A stretch of DNA of 64,000 bases from the NCBI GenBank assembly GCA_946800325.1, contig OX326959.1:29277115-29341114 (forward strand). Direction: 5' to 3'. Both the position numbers and the translations under genes were made by a program. The notes below the pieces were generated by a model. That model did no database searches. It was not told where the DNA came from and saw nothing but the letters and a program-made list of their open reading frames with translations. Source of the stretch: Luzula sylvatica (taxonomy: Eukaryota; Streptophyta; Magnoliopsida; Poales; Juncaceae). Shown one piece after another: positions 1 to 12,046 of this stretch; positions within the stretch are counted from its first letter, which is position 1; every line of letters begins with the position of its first letter.

Positions 1-448
1 AGTATATAAAGGAAATCTCTTCCATTCTCAGCCCTCTTTTCGCCGCCTTCACTTTCTCTTTCTCACCGCCTTCACTATCTCACCTCCTTCTACTTCTTCT
101 CCTTCACTGTCTCACCGCCTTCACTATCTCACTTCTTTTTCCTTCACTGCCCTCGTTTTTTCCGCCTTCACTTTCTCACTTTCTCACCTCCTTCACTATC
201 TCACCTCCTTCTTCTTCTTCTCCTCTTAACCCTAAACTCTCCTTCTCTTGAAACATTGTTAGATCTACGCCTCCTAAAACATCCTCCTTAGATCTGTAAC
301 TCCTTAGATCTGTACCTCATAGTTCAACCTCCATAGATCGATCATCATTTACGATTAAATCCTTCATCTTAAATCGCTCACCATCAGATCTCTTTCTCAT
401 CGTCAGAACTTTTTCCATCAGAGATCACAATCTGCTTCAGGTCTAACA

Positions 449-1410
449 TTAAGAAATACTCGTTTCACTTGAAGAATCGGTATCTTCACCGTTCAGATCT
501 ATCATGTTTGAAGAATCGGTATCTTCACTGATCAGATCTATAATGCTACCATGAATTAGATTTAAGGTACGTTGCTCTTCCTCCGTTATTTGTACTGCAT
601 TCATTTTTTCTTGCTCTTCATTGTTGAGATCTGTTTTAAACCACCAAATTTGGTTATCAGTTTGTTTAATTTTCCTTTGGTTTACTAGTTGTTGAGTTTT
701 CATCTCCTGATCTTCGATTTTCGCTTTCTTCAACATTTCATCTCTTTTTTCTACTATGTTTACTCTATTTCGCCCTTCTCTGGTACCAGCGTTACTAATG
801 GTACCAGTATTTGGCCTTCCTTCTATTTCATTTCGTAAAGCTTCTTTTTCTTTGCCTCTTCTATCAGTTGATTTTCCTGGTCGTGAGATGTGTCTATTAC
901 CAGTACCATCTTCCCTTATGGTAAAGGTACCAGTATAGCTCATTTGAACTTGATCTTCTTCATCCTCTACCATAATGGTACCAGTAGTTAAACCGATACC
1001 ATGATTGCTTGCATTTCTTCTTTCTGTCTCCCTCATTGTACCACCATGATTGCTTGCACTTCTTCCTTCTGTCTCCCTCATTGTACCACCATTTGTTGTT
1101 GTTGTTCCTGTAGATTCAAATTGGTTAGTGTAGTATGTCTCTTCATAATTATTAACATTGCAACTAATCATATTATTATCACGTTTAACTTTACTAGATA
1201 TTGATTTATTTACTAATTGATTTATTTTAAAATTGTAGATAATATGATCAGCAACTTGCCAATCATGAAAGTTTTTACTTGTGAATACTCTCCTACATCT
1301 CTCCAACCATATCTGATATAAGTATATACAGATAAGCACCTTATACTCCTTCTTCTCTGACTTATTGATTAATATCTCTAAGGGCTTAAATATATTATCT
1401 CTCTGATATT
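449..1410 (-). pseudogene. LINE ORF2 C-terminal tail fragment
   Basis: Open frame of about 296 codons from the first Met at 1339; the frame stays open upstream to about 1410. The first 30 residues match the end of the zf-RVT-like C-terminal region of plant L1 ORF2 (WLERCRR). The rest is a long hydrophilic tail rich in Thr, Glu, Asn and Arg. It contains a 45-bp (15-residue) tandem duplication at 1001-1090, unit core GGTMRETEGRSASNH. The tail ends with IWWF followed by an acidic stretch, a pattern also seen in the two other LINEs of this window. No catalytic residues are present, so the fragment cannot work alone. Confidence 0.65.
1001..1090 (-). repeat. 45-bp tandem duplication in LINE tail
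   Basis: Two adjacent 45-bp units start at 1001 and 1046 and differ at a few positions. Each encodes 15 residues, so the duplication keeps the frame. The neighbouring 780-1000 region also repeats the word GGTACCAGT several times. Confidence 0.75.
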
Positions 1411-1649
1411 GATTAGATATTATACAATAGTTATAATGTTAAACATTGGGCTGTAAAAATAATCTTCCACGCTTCCAACTTTTGTGTCATTGGATTTTTT
1501 TTTTACTATTTTGTTCAGCCATGAGATGATAGTAAGATGGTAAAAAATAACTAAGACCCAGAATCTCTCTATTTCTGTCCAAACATTCCAAACACAGCGA
1601 AAGCAAAACCCTAGCCGTGGACGACCCTAGCAGCTAGGGACGGAACCAG

Positions 1650-3201
1650 GATTACATATTGGTTGTACCCTTCTTCCGCTACAGCGATAGCTACAATAAA
1701 CCATGTCGGCTTTGTCCTTAACTCATGTGAGACGTAGTACCGAACATAGTGGTTGTGAATATGAAAGACATTTACATGACTTAAATATTATAAGGGATCA
1801 TGATATACATGTTTGTATACGTGACATAATCATATTATATCACCATCACAATATTTGATTGATCATTAACCTTTAATAATCATTTTATATGCAAGTATGA
1901 TTGGTGCCGATTCTATCGATATAAAGAACTTAAATTTTCGAGTTTCGTAGCCAAAGTTATCGCAAAAACAAAAAATTGCATTCTGCCAACCAAGGGACAG
2001 TCCGTTCCAACGAATTGTAGTTCGTTCGAACGAACCTATCCCTGTCTTTCAAGACCCTTGGTCACATCCCCGCACCCCCGATTCGTCCGGAACGAACTGG
2101 CCCCTGGGACCCTGAAAACCCCCGGTTCCCAAATACTGAGATCACGCTTCGATATCGAGGGTACGATGCAAAGTAGGATAGACGATTACCAGCGTGAAAT
2201 TGATCACGCACGACGGGTTGATCGCTCGCATCCTTCTCTTCTTCGGCGTTACGTTGGTGACTAGCCCGTGTGTCTCATACCACACGTCTCCCACCGTCTT
2301 GACACGCCTCCGGTTGTCTTCGTGCGTCCCATGTCCACACATTTTCACAGCCTTTCACTCCTTTACTTCTCCGGTTTGATCACAAACGAAGAGCCACAAG
2401 TGTCGCTCCTCTACCCGTATCCACCGTGAGTCGTAGCACTTCGGTCGCGGGTGCAACTGCCTAGACGATGCACCGGTGAACTTGTTTGATCGCGTTTGAT
2501 TCTCTAATCCGAGAAAACTGTTTTTCTCTTTCTCTCTTTCTCATCACACGCATTCAACTATTAATGGTGTTCTTTCGAATGATCATCACAATTACTCTAA
2601 TCTGAATTAAATTCAGGATTAACTCTTTAATTGACATTGATTCACTTCGATTAACTTTTCATTGATCATTTAGATCAGAGAGAAACATCCTATATATACT
2701 ACAAATGATTAGGATGGGCCAAAATGTATGTATATCTACTATACATCTTTTCAAACAGAAAACTGCATACACACTTTCAATATTCTGTTGAAAAGAAATT
2801 GTTAAACTAACTGCATGTCAATTGGAGATTATCCAAACGACTTCAAACCTTCACGAAAGTTGTGGATAATCTTATTATCTTTCCAACCCAATTTGTTCCA
2901 GCCCAATTGGAGTTCGGAGCAAAAGTTATGACGGTTTTACTAACTGCATGTCAAACTGTCGCATCCTTCCGGTATTCCATTAAAACGACACTGATAATTC
3001 GCTCAAATGAAATATATTTCTTCATGAAAGTTCTAGATAATCTCATTATCTATCTAACCCAATTTGAACCATTCATATTAGAGTCGTTATCTGAAAGTTA
3101 TGCCAGTTTTACTAAAATTGTTTCTTATGCCCACGAACGCGTACTTTCGTCTGTCCTTCAACGTACCATTTTAGCGTTGATCCAAAACTGTATTTTCTTC
3201 A
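1650..3201 (-). mobile_element. Ty1-copia fragment: 5' LTR plus start of interior, inverted
   Basis: Read on the minus strand this matches the Copia element at 56.6-63.8 kb. Positions 3201 down to about 2130 match its LTR (62738 to about 63800). After a deletion, about 1995 down to 1690 match its interior near 57290-57570. The LTR starts TGAAG at 3201. The LTR end and the primer-binding site are missing; they are replaced by unrelated sequence around 2000-2125 that carries a palindromic word GTTCGTTCGAACGAAC (2019-2034). Short reading frames here match those in the right-hand LTRs and are LTR sequence, not genes. The left boundary is approximate. Confidence 0.7.
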
Positions 3202-3214
3202 GAGAAGGCGGGCT

Positions 3215-3218
<4 letters not shown>

Positions 3219-3259
<41 letters not shown>
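3219..3259. repeat. (GA)n microsatellite
   Basis: About 20 uninterrupted GA units lie at the junction between the inverted Copia LTR (ends 3201) and the CACTA subterminal region. They may mark the breakpoint that joined the two elements. Confidence 0.95.
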
Positions 3260-3262
<3 letters not shown>

Positions 3263-3269
3263 GCGAGTG

Positions 3270-3662
3270 CATGGGTAAAAGGGATTGACCCTTTAGCGAC
3301 GGGCCGTCGGGAGCTATCAGCGACGGATGGGACTTTTAGTGACAGGCCGCCGAAAACTTTCTGCGACGGGTGAAGTTTTCACTGAAGGAAAATCCCTGCT
3401 GCGACGGGCCGTCGCAATTGTTCAAATTATTTTCCACTGCCCGTCGAAATAGAATGGCCGTCGGAAAAGGTATTACCGTTGGTTCGTCATTTTCTTGCCG
3501 TCGGTAAAACCTTGTAGCGACGGGCCGTCACAAAAAAGGTCGTCGGTGTTCTTTGTCGTTGATAATGGATATCACCGATGGGCCAACGCAGAAAATCTCA
3601 CACATTTGCGACGGGCCATCATAAAAGTATATCTCGCGTCGCTAATGCATGTATTTGTTGTA
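3270..3662. mobile_element. CACTA (CMC-EnSpm) terminal fragment
   Basis: The segment ends in TTTGTTGTAGTG at 3651-3662, the inverse of the CACTACAACA start seen at 23457 and 46435. Inside are at least six copies or near-copies of GCGACGGGCCGTC, the subterminal repeat style of CACTA elements. The opposite end and the transposase are absent; the fragment is cut near the GA microsatellite. The core GACGGGCCGTC is related to the subterminal repeats of the large CACTA at 23.5-33.9 kb. Confidence 0.75.
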
Positions 3663-4190
3663 GTGTATATATGAGTTTGAAGTCGTGAAAGTTTGATCTC
3701 TCGTCCAGGTCCGTTTGATATTAACACTCGACCCATCATGATGTGATGTTGAAATTTTGTAAAGGGAATGAGTTTAATCATATCTTTTAAGAAGAATGAT
3801 AGTTCTGTTGGATTGAAGATCTCCAAATCGTGAACTGAATTTATTCCATATATTTTTTGAATCCATTGTGCCCATAATAAATCACGTTGTGTATCTATTT
3901 TTCATAGTCATTTATGAACGAGAGATTCATTTTTTGTTTCTAGGTTTTTTAGTCCCAAACCTCCCATAATCTTAGGGAGGCATCTCTATCCCAATTTATT
4001 AATGCGTATATTGTAGAGCTTTTCCAAAGAAAGTTCATATTGTTCTTTCTATTTTTTTGATTGTCCATTTTGAAAATATACAACCTTGCATTATGTATGT
4101 TGGTATACTTGATAGTACTGATTGTGCAAGTGTGTATCGCCCATCGTAAGATTGTAGTTTCTCTTGTCATGTCGAGATATTTGTGCATAT
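3663..4190 (-). pseudogene. Possible decayed LINE reverse-transcriptase scrap
   Basis: Two short minus-strand frames here carry FLWKSSTIYALINWDRD followed by LRLWEVWD. This resembles the late part of plant LINE RTs, where a W..INWD/VCLPK..GGLG pattern is common. Stops and frame changes interrupt it. It is not closely related to the three other LINEs in the window. The call rests on pattern resemblance only. Confidence 0.3.
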
Positions 4191-5775
4191 TTTTTCTATG
4201 AGTGGCAGGAAATCTCTATCTTTAGGTTTGTTAATTGTAGGAGAAAATTATAAATACTTCATCGATAATTCATCCTTGCAATTCGTGTGATAATGCAATT
4301 CTTGTTGCCACGATTTGTTATGCTCCGAGTTAATGTAGTTTTAAGTAATTTCTCAAAATCACGTCACTCGTCGATCTTCTTATATTCTTCTGATCAATAT
4401 GACGATAAATTTTTCTTTCAAAAAAAAATATGACGATAAATTTTTCGGGTCGGTTCGGATTATGGATCAATCGGGGTGAGTTTCAGATAGTATGCAATGC
4501 ATACTGTTTATAGTTTGACTCTTTGGACTGGGAGGCAACAGATACAGATTCCCCCAAACAAAAAGTCAATAATTCACCGTGCAGGCCTTTGGAATGCAGA
4601 CCCAATGAGCTTGTCGGTTTTCATAATTTTATTGTACGCACACCAACGTGGATGCTCTTTTCTTGTCAGTCCTATTATTTTACTTCACATGCTCCTCACT
4701 CCTACCAGTAAATTAAAACCAACATATTTTATAATTTTGATAAAAATTATACCTAATATTTCTCTAGTATTTTTACAATACGAAAAGTTTGAATATTCTA
4801 TTTACCAGAAGATACAAAGCCTTTTAACAGAGCCCGTACGACTAATCAGTAATCACCACACTTCTCTATGTCCTGTTCCCTTGTTGAAAACCGCAATTCT
4901 TCGTCCAGTATATACTCTCACTGGAGACTCTCTTAGTACATATTCAATGTAATGGAGAGTAGAGTTGTATAAGTGGAGAAGACGAAGTACATGTTGTGAG
5001 AAACGATAATTAAATGCAGGTACTTGCGACCCCGCCACGTGCTCTCTTCTGTCTGAACAGTCTTCCCCACCACAAAAATTGATTAATCACATACACCCAC
5101 CTCACTATTAAGTTCATACACCGAATTAACGAAAAGCAAAGATCCGTGAAATCTTTTGTAAATATATATTTTGTTTGTTAATCGAATATTTGGTCGTATA
5201 TATTTTCTACAATTGTTTGTGATGATTTTTTTTCTCGCAAGGTTCGGCATGTCGCGAACAAGCGTGAACTCTAAATTCTCCTTGATCAAGCAAGACTACG
5301 TTTTATCTATTTACCTCTTTGAAAACAATATCCTGAATAACTATGATCCGTTACTGGTCTCGATAATTTTGATGTTCTGATCCGAATCGCTAATGAATCT
5401 TAATGTTATTTAAAATTATGTCTAATAGCCAATAGTCCATTATTTTATAAAATTATTGACATCACAAGCTTTTATTTTAAAAAAGAATAATACAAATGTT
5501 CTTATATTCTTGACAAAATACAAAATATAATCAAACATCTTATCTACATTAATAAAACCGAGTCAGATGATACATAAAAAAAAAATCAATGAATATATAA
5601 TTGAAATAACATACCTCCGTATTGAGATTAATGAAAGAAAATTGATATATATTTCTATTATTCTTTTTGTAGTTTTTATTCACTATTAGAAATATTGCCA
5701 AGCACCTCTTTTGTATTAAGAAAAATAACAAATTAGATGATGGACAAAAAAAAAAAAATGTGCTTGTTAAATTTC

Positions 5776-5885
5776 AGGGAAAAAATGTTATAAAGAGAAT
5801 ACAATATCTTAATTCGCAAAAAATAATCTCAGGGAAAAAATGTTATAAAGAGAATACAATATCTTAATTCGCAAAAAATAATCTC
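5776..5885. repeat. 55-bp perfect tandem duplication
   Basis: Two identical 55-bp units at 5776-5830 and 5831-5885, each beginning AGGGAAAAAATG and ending AATAATCTC. No difference is visible, so the duplication is recent or is an assembly artefact. Confidence 0.9.
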
Positions 5886-6749
5886 CTCATTATTATTTTT
5901 TCAATTTTTTCTTCATTTTTTGTTTTTGTTTTTCCCTTCCCCTATCAAAATTTTACAACAAGAAAGAAAAAAGAATTGATCTCGAGATAAGAAAGAAAGA
6001 AAACTTCCGCACGAGATAGTTTATCCACGAGCCAAGCTCGGTTCAGATGAGGGAGATGCTATTTTTGTGATTACACAAGATAGATGGAAGGACTCGAGGA
6101 TTTATTTTCTTTACTTAGATATCGTAGAGAGAGAAATAAAATAATGGGTGATTCTATGATATGATATTTTTCTTGTGGTAGATCTTTTAAAAAAGATAAT
6201 ATGTTAATTTCTCGATTTAATGATAATATTCAAGTGTATTTGCATCAATGAATGCTTAGATAAAATAGAAAAAAATTATCATACACACAAAAAAAATTAT
6301 AATTAATTAAAAATACGCGAATTACCCTTTTAAAAAGAATTTATCATAAAATCATCCTTAAAGAATAGTTATGGCAAGGCTATTGTGTAATTTTGGGCTC
6401 ATTTAAACTATCAACTAATATATAAATATTGTATACATATCATAACTACAAGTGTAATGTATTGTGATTCCACCTAATTCATTGGCGTCCTAGCCGACGA
6501 TTTATTGGGCTTGCGTTGGGTCTGGGCATACAAGATAGATAATCGAGTCCTTGCAAATGAGGAGTAAAGTCAAGTGTCCACATTTTACAACAATAAGAAC
6601 TATCATTATCATTATTGTCTAGAACGACATTAAAGTTTAATTTAAATGCTTCCAAAATCCAAACTAATACTTTTTGGGCCGTCTAGGAATTTTGTTTGTT
6701 AAACATTATTGGCCGTTTTGACCGTACAAGAATGTTGGGCATTGATTCT

Positions 6750-6752
6750 AAC

Positions 6753-6796
<44 letters not shown>
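6750..6796. repeat. (AT)n microsatellite
   Basis: A nearly pure run of AT dinucleotides about 45 bases long in intergenic sequence. Confidence 0.95.
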
Positions 6797-6799
<3 letters not shown>

Positions 6800-7224
6800 A
6801 GAAAATGTAAAAATATATATCATACTTCTTGTGTATTATGCATGTAAAAATGGATAACATGTATTATATTTTTACAAAAATACATCATACATATAATATA
6901 AAAATGATACGACACTTCTAAAAGAATATAACCAATAAATGTATATCGTACTTTAAAAATATATATCACACAAAAATATATTAACATATATAATAATATA
7001 TATCACATAAAAATATATCAAGCATTTAAAAATATATTAACGCTATATTTAAAAAATACATGCAAAAATGTATGGCGTACATTAAAAAATATGCACCCTT
7101 AATTTTAAGAAAAAAATTTGGACGAGACATGCTGTGCACGATGCATGAGACGGTCTAAATAACAAAAAAATGTATTTTTATAATAAAAAAGACAAACTGC
7201 TACGTATCGCATGAGGTAAATTCT

Positions 7225-8460
7225 GACAAATCAGAGTGCGCTAAGCCAATGTGCAGAACAATTTCTTGTATTTTTATTAAAAAAAAAATGTTTTTTTGAA
7301 CGTAAATCTCGAGTTTACTAATATTCTCATGAATCGTTATTCCCTTCATGCTAAACTCACGACACAATTAACAATATTAAAATAAGGGAAATTAAAAAAA
7401 AATTAACTTTTTTGGATATTGTAGAAAAAACTTATCTTTTGGAAACTCAAAAAAAATCTCTCTAGTGAACTTGTTTCAAATACATCCTTATAGCGGTTTA
7501 AACTAACCATAGATGGCGTTATAAAATTTGTTGACCAAAATACTCTTCTATTTACCCTATCTCGACGAATAAATATTTGTTTAACATGTAGTGTTTTCAA
7601 AAAAAAATATATATATTACTTGTGTTTATATAATTTTAATATTTTATTTACTATTCATTAAAAATTAACATCAGATAATAATAAAATAAACAACAATAAA
7701 CCTCTTGAAAATATATTGATAGAAAAATATGTGTTTAAACGTCTAGTTTTTTTTCCGTTATCTTTTTATGTATTTTTTTTTAATAGTTTCATGATATTTT
7801 ATTTTTTAAATATTTGCAAGGCGTAGTTTTAATATTGTTGTTCATGTTATTATTTATGTTAGTTTTTCAGTAAAAAAAATATAAAATCAAATATATATAA
7901 TATATGAAATATTAAAATTATATAAATATAACATATAATAATTATTTTTTAAAATTATTATATGCTAAATTTATTTATGACTTTTGTAAAATTAATAAAA
8001 AATAATATATTTTTTTTAATTATTACATATGTAAATAGAAAAATATTTTGATCAAAAATTTTTTTTTAACACCATTCATAATTAATTTGAATTCTTATAG
8101 GGGGTATTTGAAAATACAAGTTTAGTACAGGAAAAATTTTGGAGTTTAAAAAAAATAGGAGTTTTTTTACTGCATAAAAAAAAATTAGAAATAAAAATTA
8201 GAATTTTTTTTTTTAAATTTCCCTATAAAAAATTGTATTTAAAAAAAACAAAAACAAAATGCTGTGTTGATGAATCGTGACAAATCATAGTACACTAAGC
8301 CCGTGTGGAACTGGAGAATCATTCGTGGTACTTTTATTAAAAATAAAATGTTTATTTTATCGTAAATCTCGAGTTAACTAATATTCTCTTTTCATGTTAA
8401 ATCGCTATTCCAATTTCCCTTCATGCCAAACTTGCGACCCAATTAACAATATTAAATTCA
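7225..8460. repeat. Diverged direct repeat pair flanking the TIR element
   Basis: The segments 7225-7385 and 8275-8460 share GACAAATCA, CGTAAATCTCGAGTT and AATTAACAATATTAAA in the same order and orientation. They differ by many substitutions and indels. They could be a local duplication or the decayed ends of a larger element. Confidence 0.55.
7386..8223. mobile_element. Small DNA element with long imperfect inverted ends
   Basis: The left end begins GGGAAATTAAAAAAAAATT and the right end is the approximate inverse (AAATTTCCC at 8215-8223). The two ends pair imperfectly over roughly 120 bases; for example CAAATACATCC near 7477 pairs with GGGGTATTTG near 8101. The interior is AT-rich and non-coding. 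GGGAAA ends and long inverted repeats suggest a non-autonomous Mutator-like or similar element. A clear target duplication is not visible. Diverged direct repeats of about 180 bases flank it (about 7225-7385 and 8275-8460). Confidence 0.45.
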
Positions 8461-8822
8461 CTTATGTCAGAAAAAATATACTATTCTTATAAATAATATT
8501 ATCGCAATATCTAATGATTCTAATCCAGATCGACTTAACCTCCAAGTCACATCACCACATAACAATCATACACCGGGTCCATACAAAGTCCTTTCCCATA
8601 TGCGACCCCGATCGTAACCGTACGTGACGAGTCGCGAATGAACCGAAACGTCGTATCCAGTTTCTACAACGGTAGTATTAAAAATAAAAATAAATAAAAA
8701 TATTATTTACACGGTTTTACACCGGATGTATGCATCGCATCGATCTCTTTATTTCCACCATTGTCTCTGTCCCTTCCTTCTAGTTCTTTCACTTCGCGCC
8801 CATCCATCATTTCATCACTCTC

Positions 8823-8828
<6 letters not shown>

Positions 8829-8858
<30 letters not shown>
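8829..8858. repeat. (CT)n in the 5' leader of the DUF632 gene
   Basis: About 15 CT units lie 65-95 bases before the start codon at 8923. CT-rich leaders are common in plant genes. Confidence 0.85.
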
Positions 8859-8860
<2 letters not shown>

Positions 8861-8922
8861 TTGGATCTCCGATCAAGATTCTTCAACCCTGCAGTCCATC
8901 GCCATTGCTATTTCCTGCGATA

Positions 8923-11716
8923 ATGGGTTGTCGGATCTCCAAACCCGAGGAATCGACTGCGCCGGTCGTTCTCTGCCGGGATCGGCGTGACTTGATCCGC
9001 ACCGTCGCTGTTCAGCGCCGAGCGCTGACTTCTGCCCATGTGGCCTACTTCCAGTCACTCTCTCGCGTTGGGGACGCTCTTGTGGAGTTCGTGCAACAAG
9101 ACTTCGTCTCCAGAGACTCCATTTCTACTCCTAGTGTACTTACATTGCCGCGTTCTCCAAACGGTAAAAGGACCGAAACGGATTTGGGTATGAAACTTGG
9201 TTCCGAGGAGAAAGGTTCTTGCTCCGGCCACATTCATTTCTCGGACACTTCTTCTGCTACGCATCTTTCACCGTTTCACTCGTCCAATGCAAGCCCTGTA
9301 CATGATACAAACCAACATTGTGATAACATTTCAGATTTTGAAGAAATCGAAGAAGAAGAAGAAGAAGAAGAAGAAGAAGACGAAGTAGGCAGTAACGGCC
9401 ATATGGATCCTTTTTCTAATACTAGAATGCCCCATTACTACTACATGAAGGCTGGTCCTACTGTACCGAATACAGTGTACCAACATCCGTATATGAATAG
9501 TGCAAGCCAGGTTAACATGGATAACGGATACGGGTACAATTATAATTATCATTACCCGAATTACGGTTTTAACAGTGCTCCAGAACTGGTACCAATGCAA
9601 AATGGAGAAGTGAGGAGAGATTATGAGTCTGTACCGCCTCCTCCTCCTGTGGCCGAGGTATCGCCTTGGGATTTTTTTAATCCCTTCAACTCGTACCATC
9701 AATATGCAGGTAATGTGGGCATTCTCAACGGGTCCTTATCGGGTCCGGGTTCAATTAAAAGTAGCCCGAATTCGAGTGACCTTAGAGAGAGAGAAGGGAT
9801 ACCAGAGTTAGAAGAAGACACAGAACTGGAGTCCATTAGAGAAAACTCGAAGAAACAGAGCAAACAAGATACAAGTGCCACTTCAAACGAAACGAGTCAA
9901 GAGAGTGAGAGTCAAGTAGATTGTACCGAAGTTATTGATGAGGTACAAAGTGGTACCAAGATAGAGAATGATTGTAAAAATGAAAAGATCAAAAAGAAGA
10001 AAAAGGTTAGTTTCGAGATGAACCAATCATTAGTTGATGAAGATAGAGAAAGTGTTACCAAAGCCAGTGGTACCAAAGAAATGGTGGTATCGGTACGGAC
10101 TGGTACCAGAGATGTTGAAGAGGTGGTAAAGGAGATTAAAGAGGAGTTTAGTTCTTTGGTTGGTTGTAATGATGAGATGGCAAGATTATTAGAGGTCGGC
10201 ACCGTTCAATACCGCTCCAAAATTAGAGTTTTATCATGTGGGTATTGATCTTCCTTTTATTATCATTATATAATAACCTAGAAATTTATTTCGAGGGTTA
10301 TTGGCATATTTGAAAGTTGCACAAGATTTTAATTAATTGAAAACTTGATTTAATTGCAGTGGCATTTTCGAGGATTTTGGGTTCTTTTCTTCCGTCCACT
10401 TCATCTCGAGTTTCTGAAAAGACTTCTAAAGCCAAGAAAATTACCGTTACCGAAATAGCAGATGAAATTGACTTCAATAACCTTTCATCCATACTCGAAA
10501 GATTATATTTATGGGAGAAAAAACTCTACAAGGAAGTCAAGGTAAATTACATTATCCATTTTTAACATTTATGCTCACATTTGGAACATAATTTACCATT
10601 ATTATTTTTATTTTTTTTTGCAGCGAGAAGAGCAATTGAGGCTTATGTACGAGAAAAAATGGAATAAACTGAAAGCATTGGATGAGAACGGAGCCGAGCC
10701 AAATAAAATTCATGACACACGAATGGCCGTTCGAGATTTGATCACAAAAATAAATGTTTCGACGAGAGAAGCGGAGTTTATTTCTACAAGGATTCACAAA
10801 CTTAGAGACGATGAATTTCAACCTCTTCTTTTAGATTTATTTCAAGGGTATGTTTTCATTCAATTATCTAATTTGCACAAAAATAACCCTTATATTGTTG
10901 GAAATTACAAAAATGTCCCTCTATTTTTTAGGAAATTCAGAAGTTTGTAAATTAAGAAATTTAGTGTTAATTATTTTTTTAAACAGGTTTATGAGGATGT
11001 GGAGGGTTATATTTGAATGCCACCACAAGCAATTCCAAGCAATATTAGAGTCCAAACCCGATAAGCTTTTCATCTCCGAAACCCATTTCGAAAGACCGAA
11101 TTCTTCCGATGACAAAAATAACCCTACGGTAAAGCTCGAAGCAGAGCTGCTAAACTGGAGCCTCCATTTTGGCAACTGGATCAATGCGCAAAAATCCTAC
11201 ATCAGAACCCTAAACCTCTACCTCTCGAAATGGCTCCCTGAAGGAACAGAAACACAAACCCTACTCGATTCACCTCCTGTTTTTGTCTTTTCGAAAGACT
11301 GGGCCCTCATGTCAGAGAGTGTGTCAGAGAAGGGTGTAGTTAATGCGATGAATTCGTTCGCATCGAATGTGCGTGATTTGTTAGACAGGCAGGGTTTAGA
11401 GAGGCAACAGAAGATCAGAGCGGAGTATTTGTCGAAAGATTTGAGTAAACGGGTTAATGGGTTGACGGGTTTGAGCATAGAAGGGGAAGATAACGGGTTA
11501 AAGGGTGGGAAAATGATAATGGGTTTGGACGAGTTGAAGAAGAGAGTGGATTTGGAGAAGGGAAAATACAAAGATATGGTTAAGGTAGGGGAAGAAATGG
11601 GTTTGGGGAATCTGAAAACGGGTTTGGGCACGGTTTTCGAGGCGTTGGAGGGTTTTAGTATGGAAATTTTAAGGGGTTTCGACGGAGTTAGGGTTCGTGG
11701 TGGTGGCGTGACTTGA
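8923..11716 (+). CDS. DUF630/DUF632 domain protein (NRG2/REL2-like), four exons
   Basis: Proposed exons are 8923-10237, 10360-10541, 10624-10847 and 10987-11716, all with GT-AG introns and joining to 816 residues, the usual size of this plant family. The start at 8923 gives MGCRISKPEE, the conserved DUF630 beginning with a Gly-2 N-myristoylation context; an upstream in-frame Met at 8761 would bury this inside CT-repeat translation. Residues 1-60 are DUF630. A Glu run lies near 139-153 and a proline patch (VPPPPPVAEVSPWDFFNPF) near 237. DUF632 starts near residue 400 (EFSSLVGCNDEMARLLEVG) and runs to about 700, followed by a coiled-coil-like tail. Family members include Arabidopsis NRG2 (nitrate signalling) and rice REL2 (leaf shape); membrane association through the acylated N-terminus is expected. 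The exact role here is unknown. Confidence 0.92.
9338..9384 (+). repeat. GAA trinucleotide run coding poly-Glu
   Basis: A run of GAA codons inside exon 1 of the DUF632 gene encodes an acidic stretch between the DUF630 and DUF632 domains. Length changes here would be tolerated in frame. Confidence 0.9.
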
Positions 11717-12040
11717 TATATGTCGAAGAGGCGGTTCTGTGATTATGGAAAATTAAGGGGTGTAAAATTATCGAGTCGTGTAATTTGTCTCTTATTTTTT
11801 TTTTTTCCGCTCTAAGGAGAATTTTAACTCCTTCGCCGTTGGAAATATTGTTCGTGGCGAAACTATTTAGGAAAAATGACCTAACTTTTTTTTCTTTTAT
11901 GTTTGTTGGAATGTAAATTGTAACTTCATTTGATTTGGAGAAATTCATTCAACACAACCGATCATATTCTCAATTTGTGTTCTTTATTATGTATTTATTC
12001 TTTTCTTTTCTTTTTTGAGGAATATCTTATTTTGATGCTC

Positions 12041-12046
12041 AATAAA
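12041..12046 (+). terminator. Candidate poly(A) signal AATAAA for the DUF632 gene
   Basis: An AATAAA lies 325 bases after the stop codon of the upstream gene, in T-rich sequence. The distance is plausible for a plant 3' untranslated region, but other A-rich signals are nearer. Confidence 0.3.

Larger units (their letters stand above)
1..1470 (-). mobile_element. LINE (L1-type) 3' part, 5'-truncated
   Basis: Minus-strand remnant of a non-LTR retrotransposon. It ends in the reverse-transcriptase tail that is also present in the LINEs at 34.4-39.0 kb and 42.8-45.6 kb, and shares with them the stretch YQIWLERCRR followed by a long polar tail. The coding tail runs from about 1410 down to 449. Positions 1-448 are CT-rich on the plus strand and look like its 3' untranslated part, which probably continues beyond the window. 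The endonuclease and catalytic RT domains are absent, so the copy is 5'-truncated near 1470. That boundary is approximate. Confidence 0.7.
4191..7385. other. AT-rich intergenic sequence, no gene recognised
   Basis: Both strands show only short frames without a recognisable domain or plausible splice structure. The region holds a 55-bp tandem duplication (5776-5885) and an AT dinucleotide run near 6750-6796. From about 6780 to 7080 there are many imperfect repeats of the type AAAAATATAT. Confidence 0.6.

Noticed and set aside
2058..2379. Overlapping short frames on both strands near 2.1-2.4 kb
   Set aside because: The same frames recur inside the LTR at 63.4-63.8 kb and at 56.6 kb. They are LTR sequence, not genes.
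5083..5380. Overlapping 68-69-codon frames on both strands
   Set aside because: No recognisable motif and no splice or promoter context; probably chance frames or an unrecognisable gene scrap.
8761..8922. N-terminal extension of the DUF632 frame to an upstream Met at 8761
   Set aside because: The added residues are translated CT repeats (SLSLSL). The MGC start at 8923 is the conserved family N-terminus.
9331..9702. 123-codon minus-strand frame with a Phe run
   Set aside because: Antisense shadow of the Glu-coding GAA run in the DUF632 exon.
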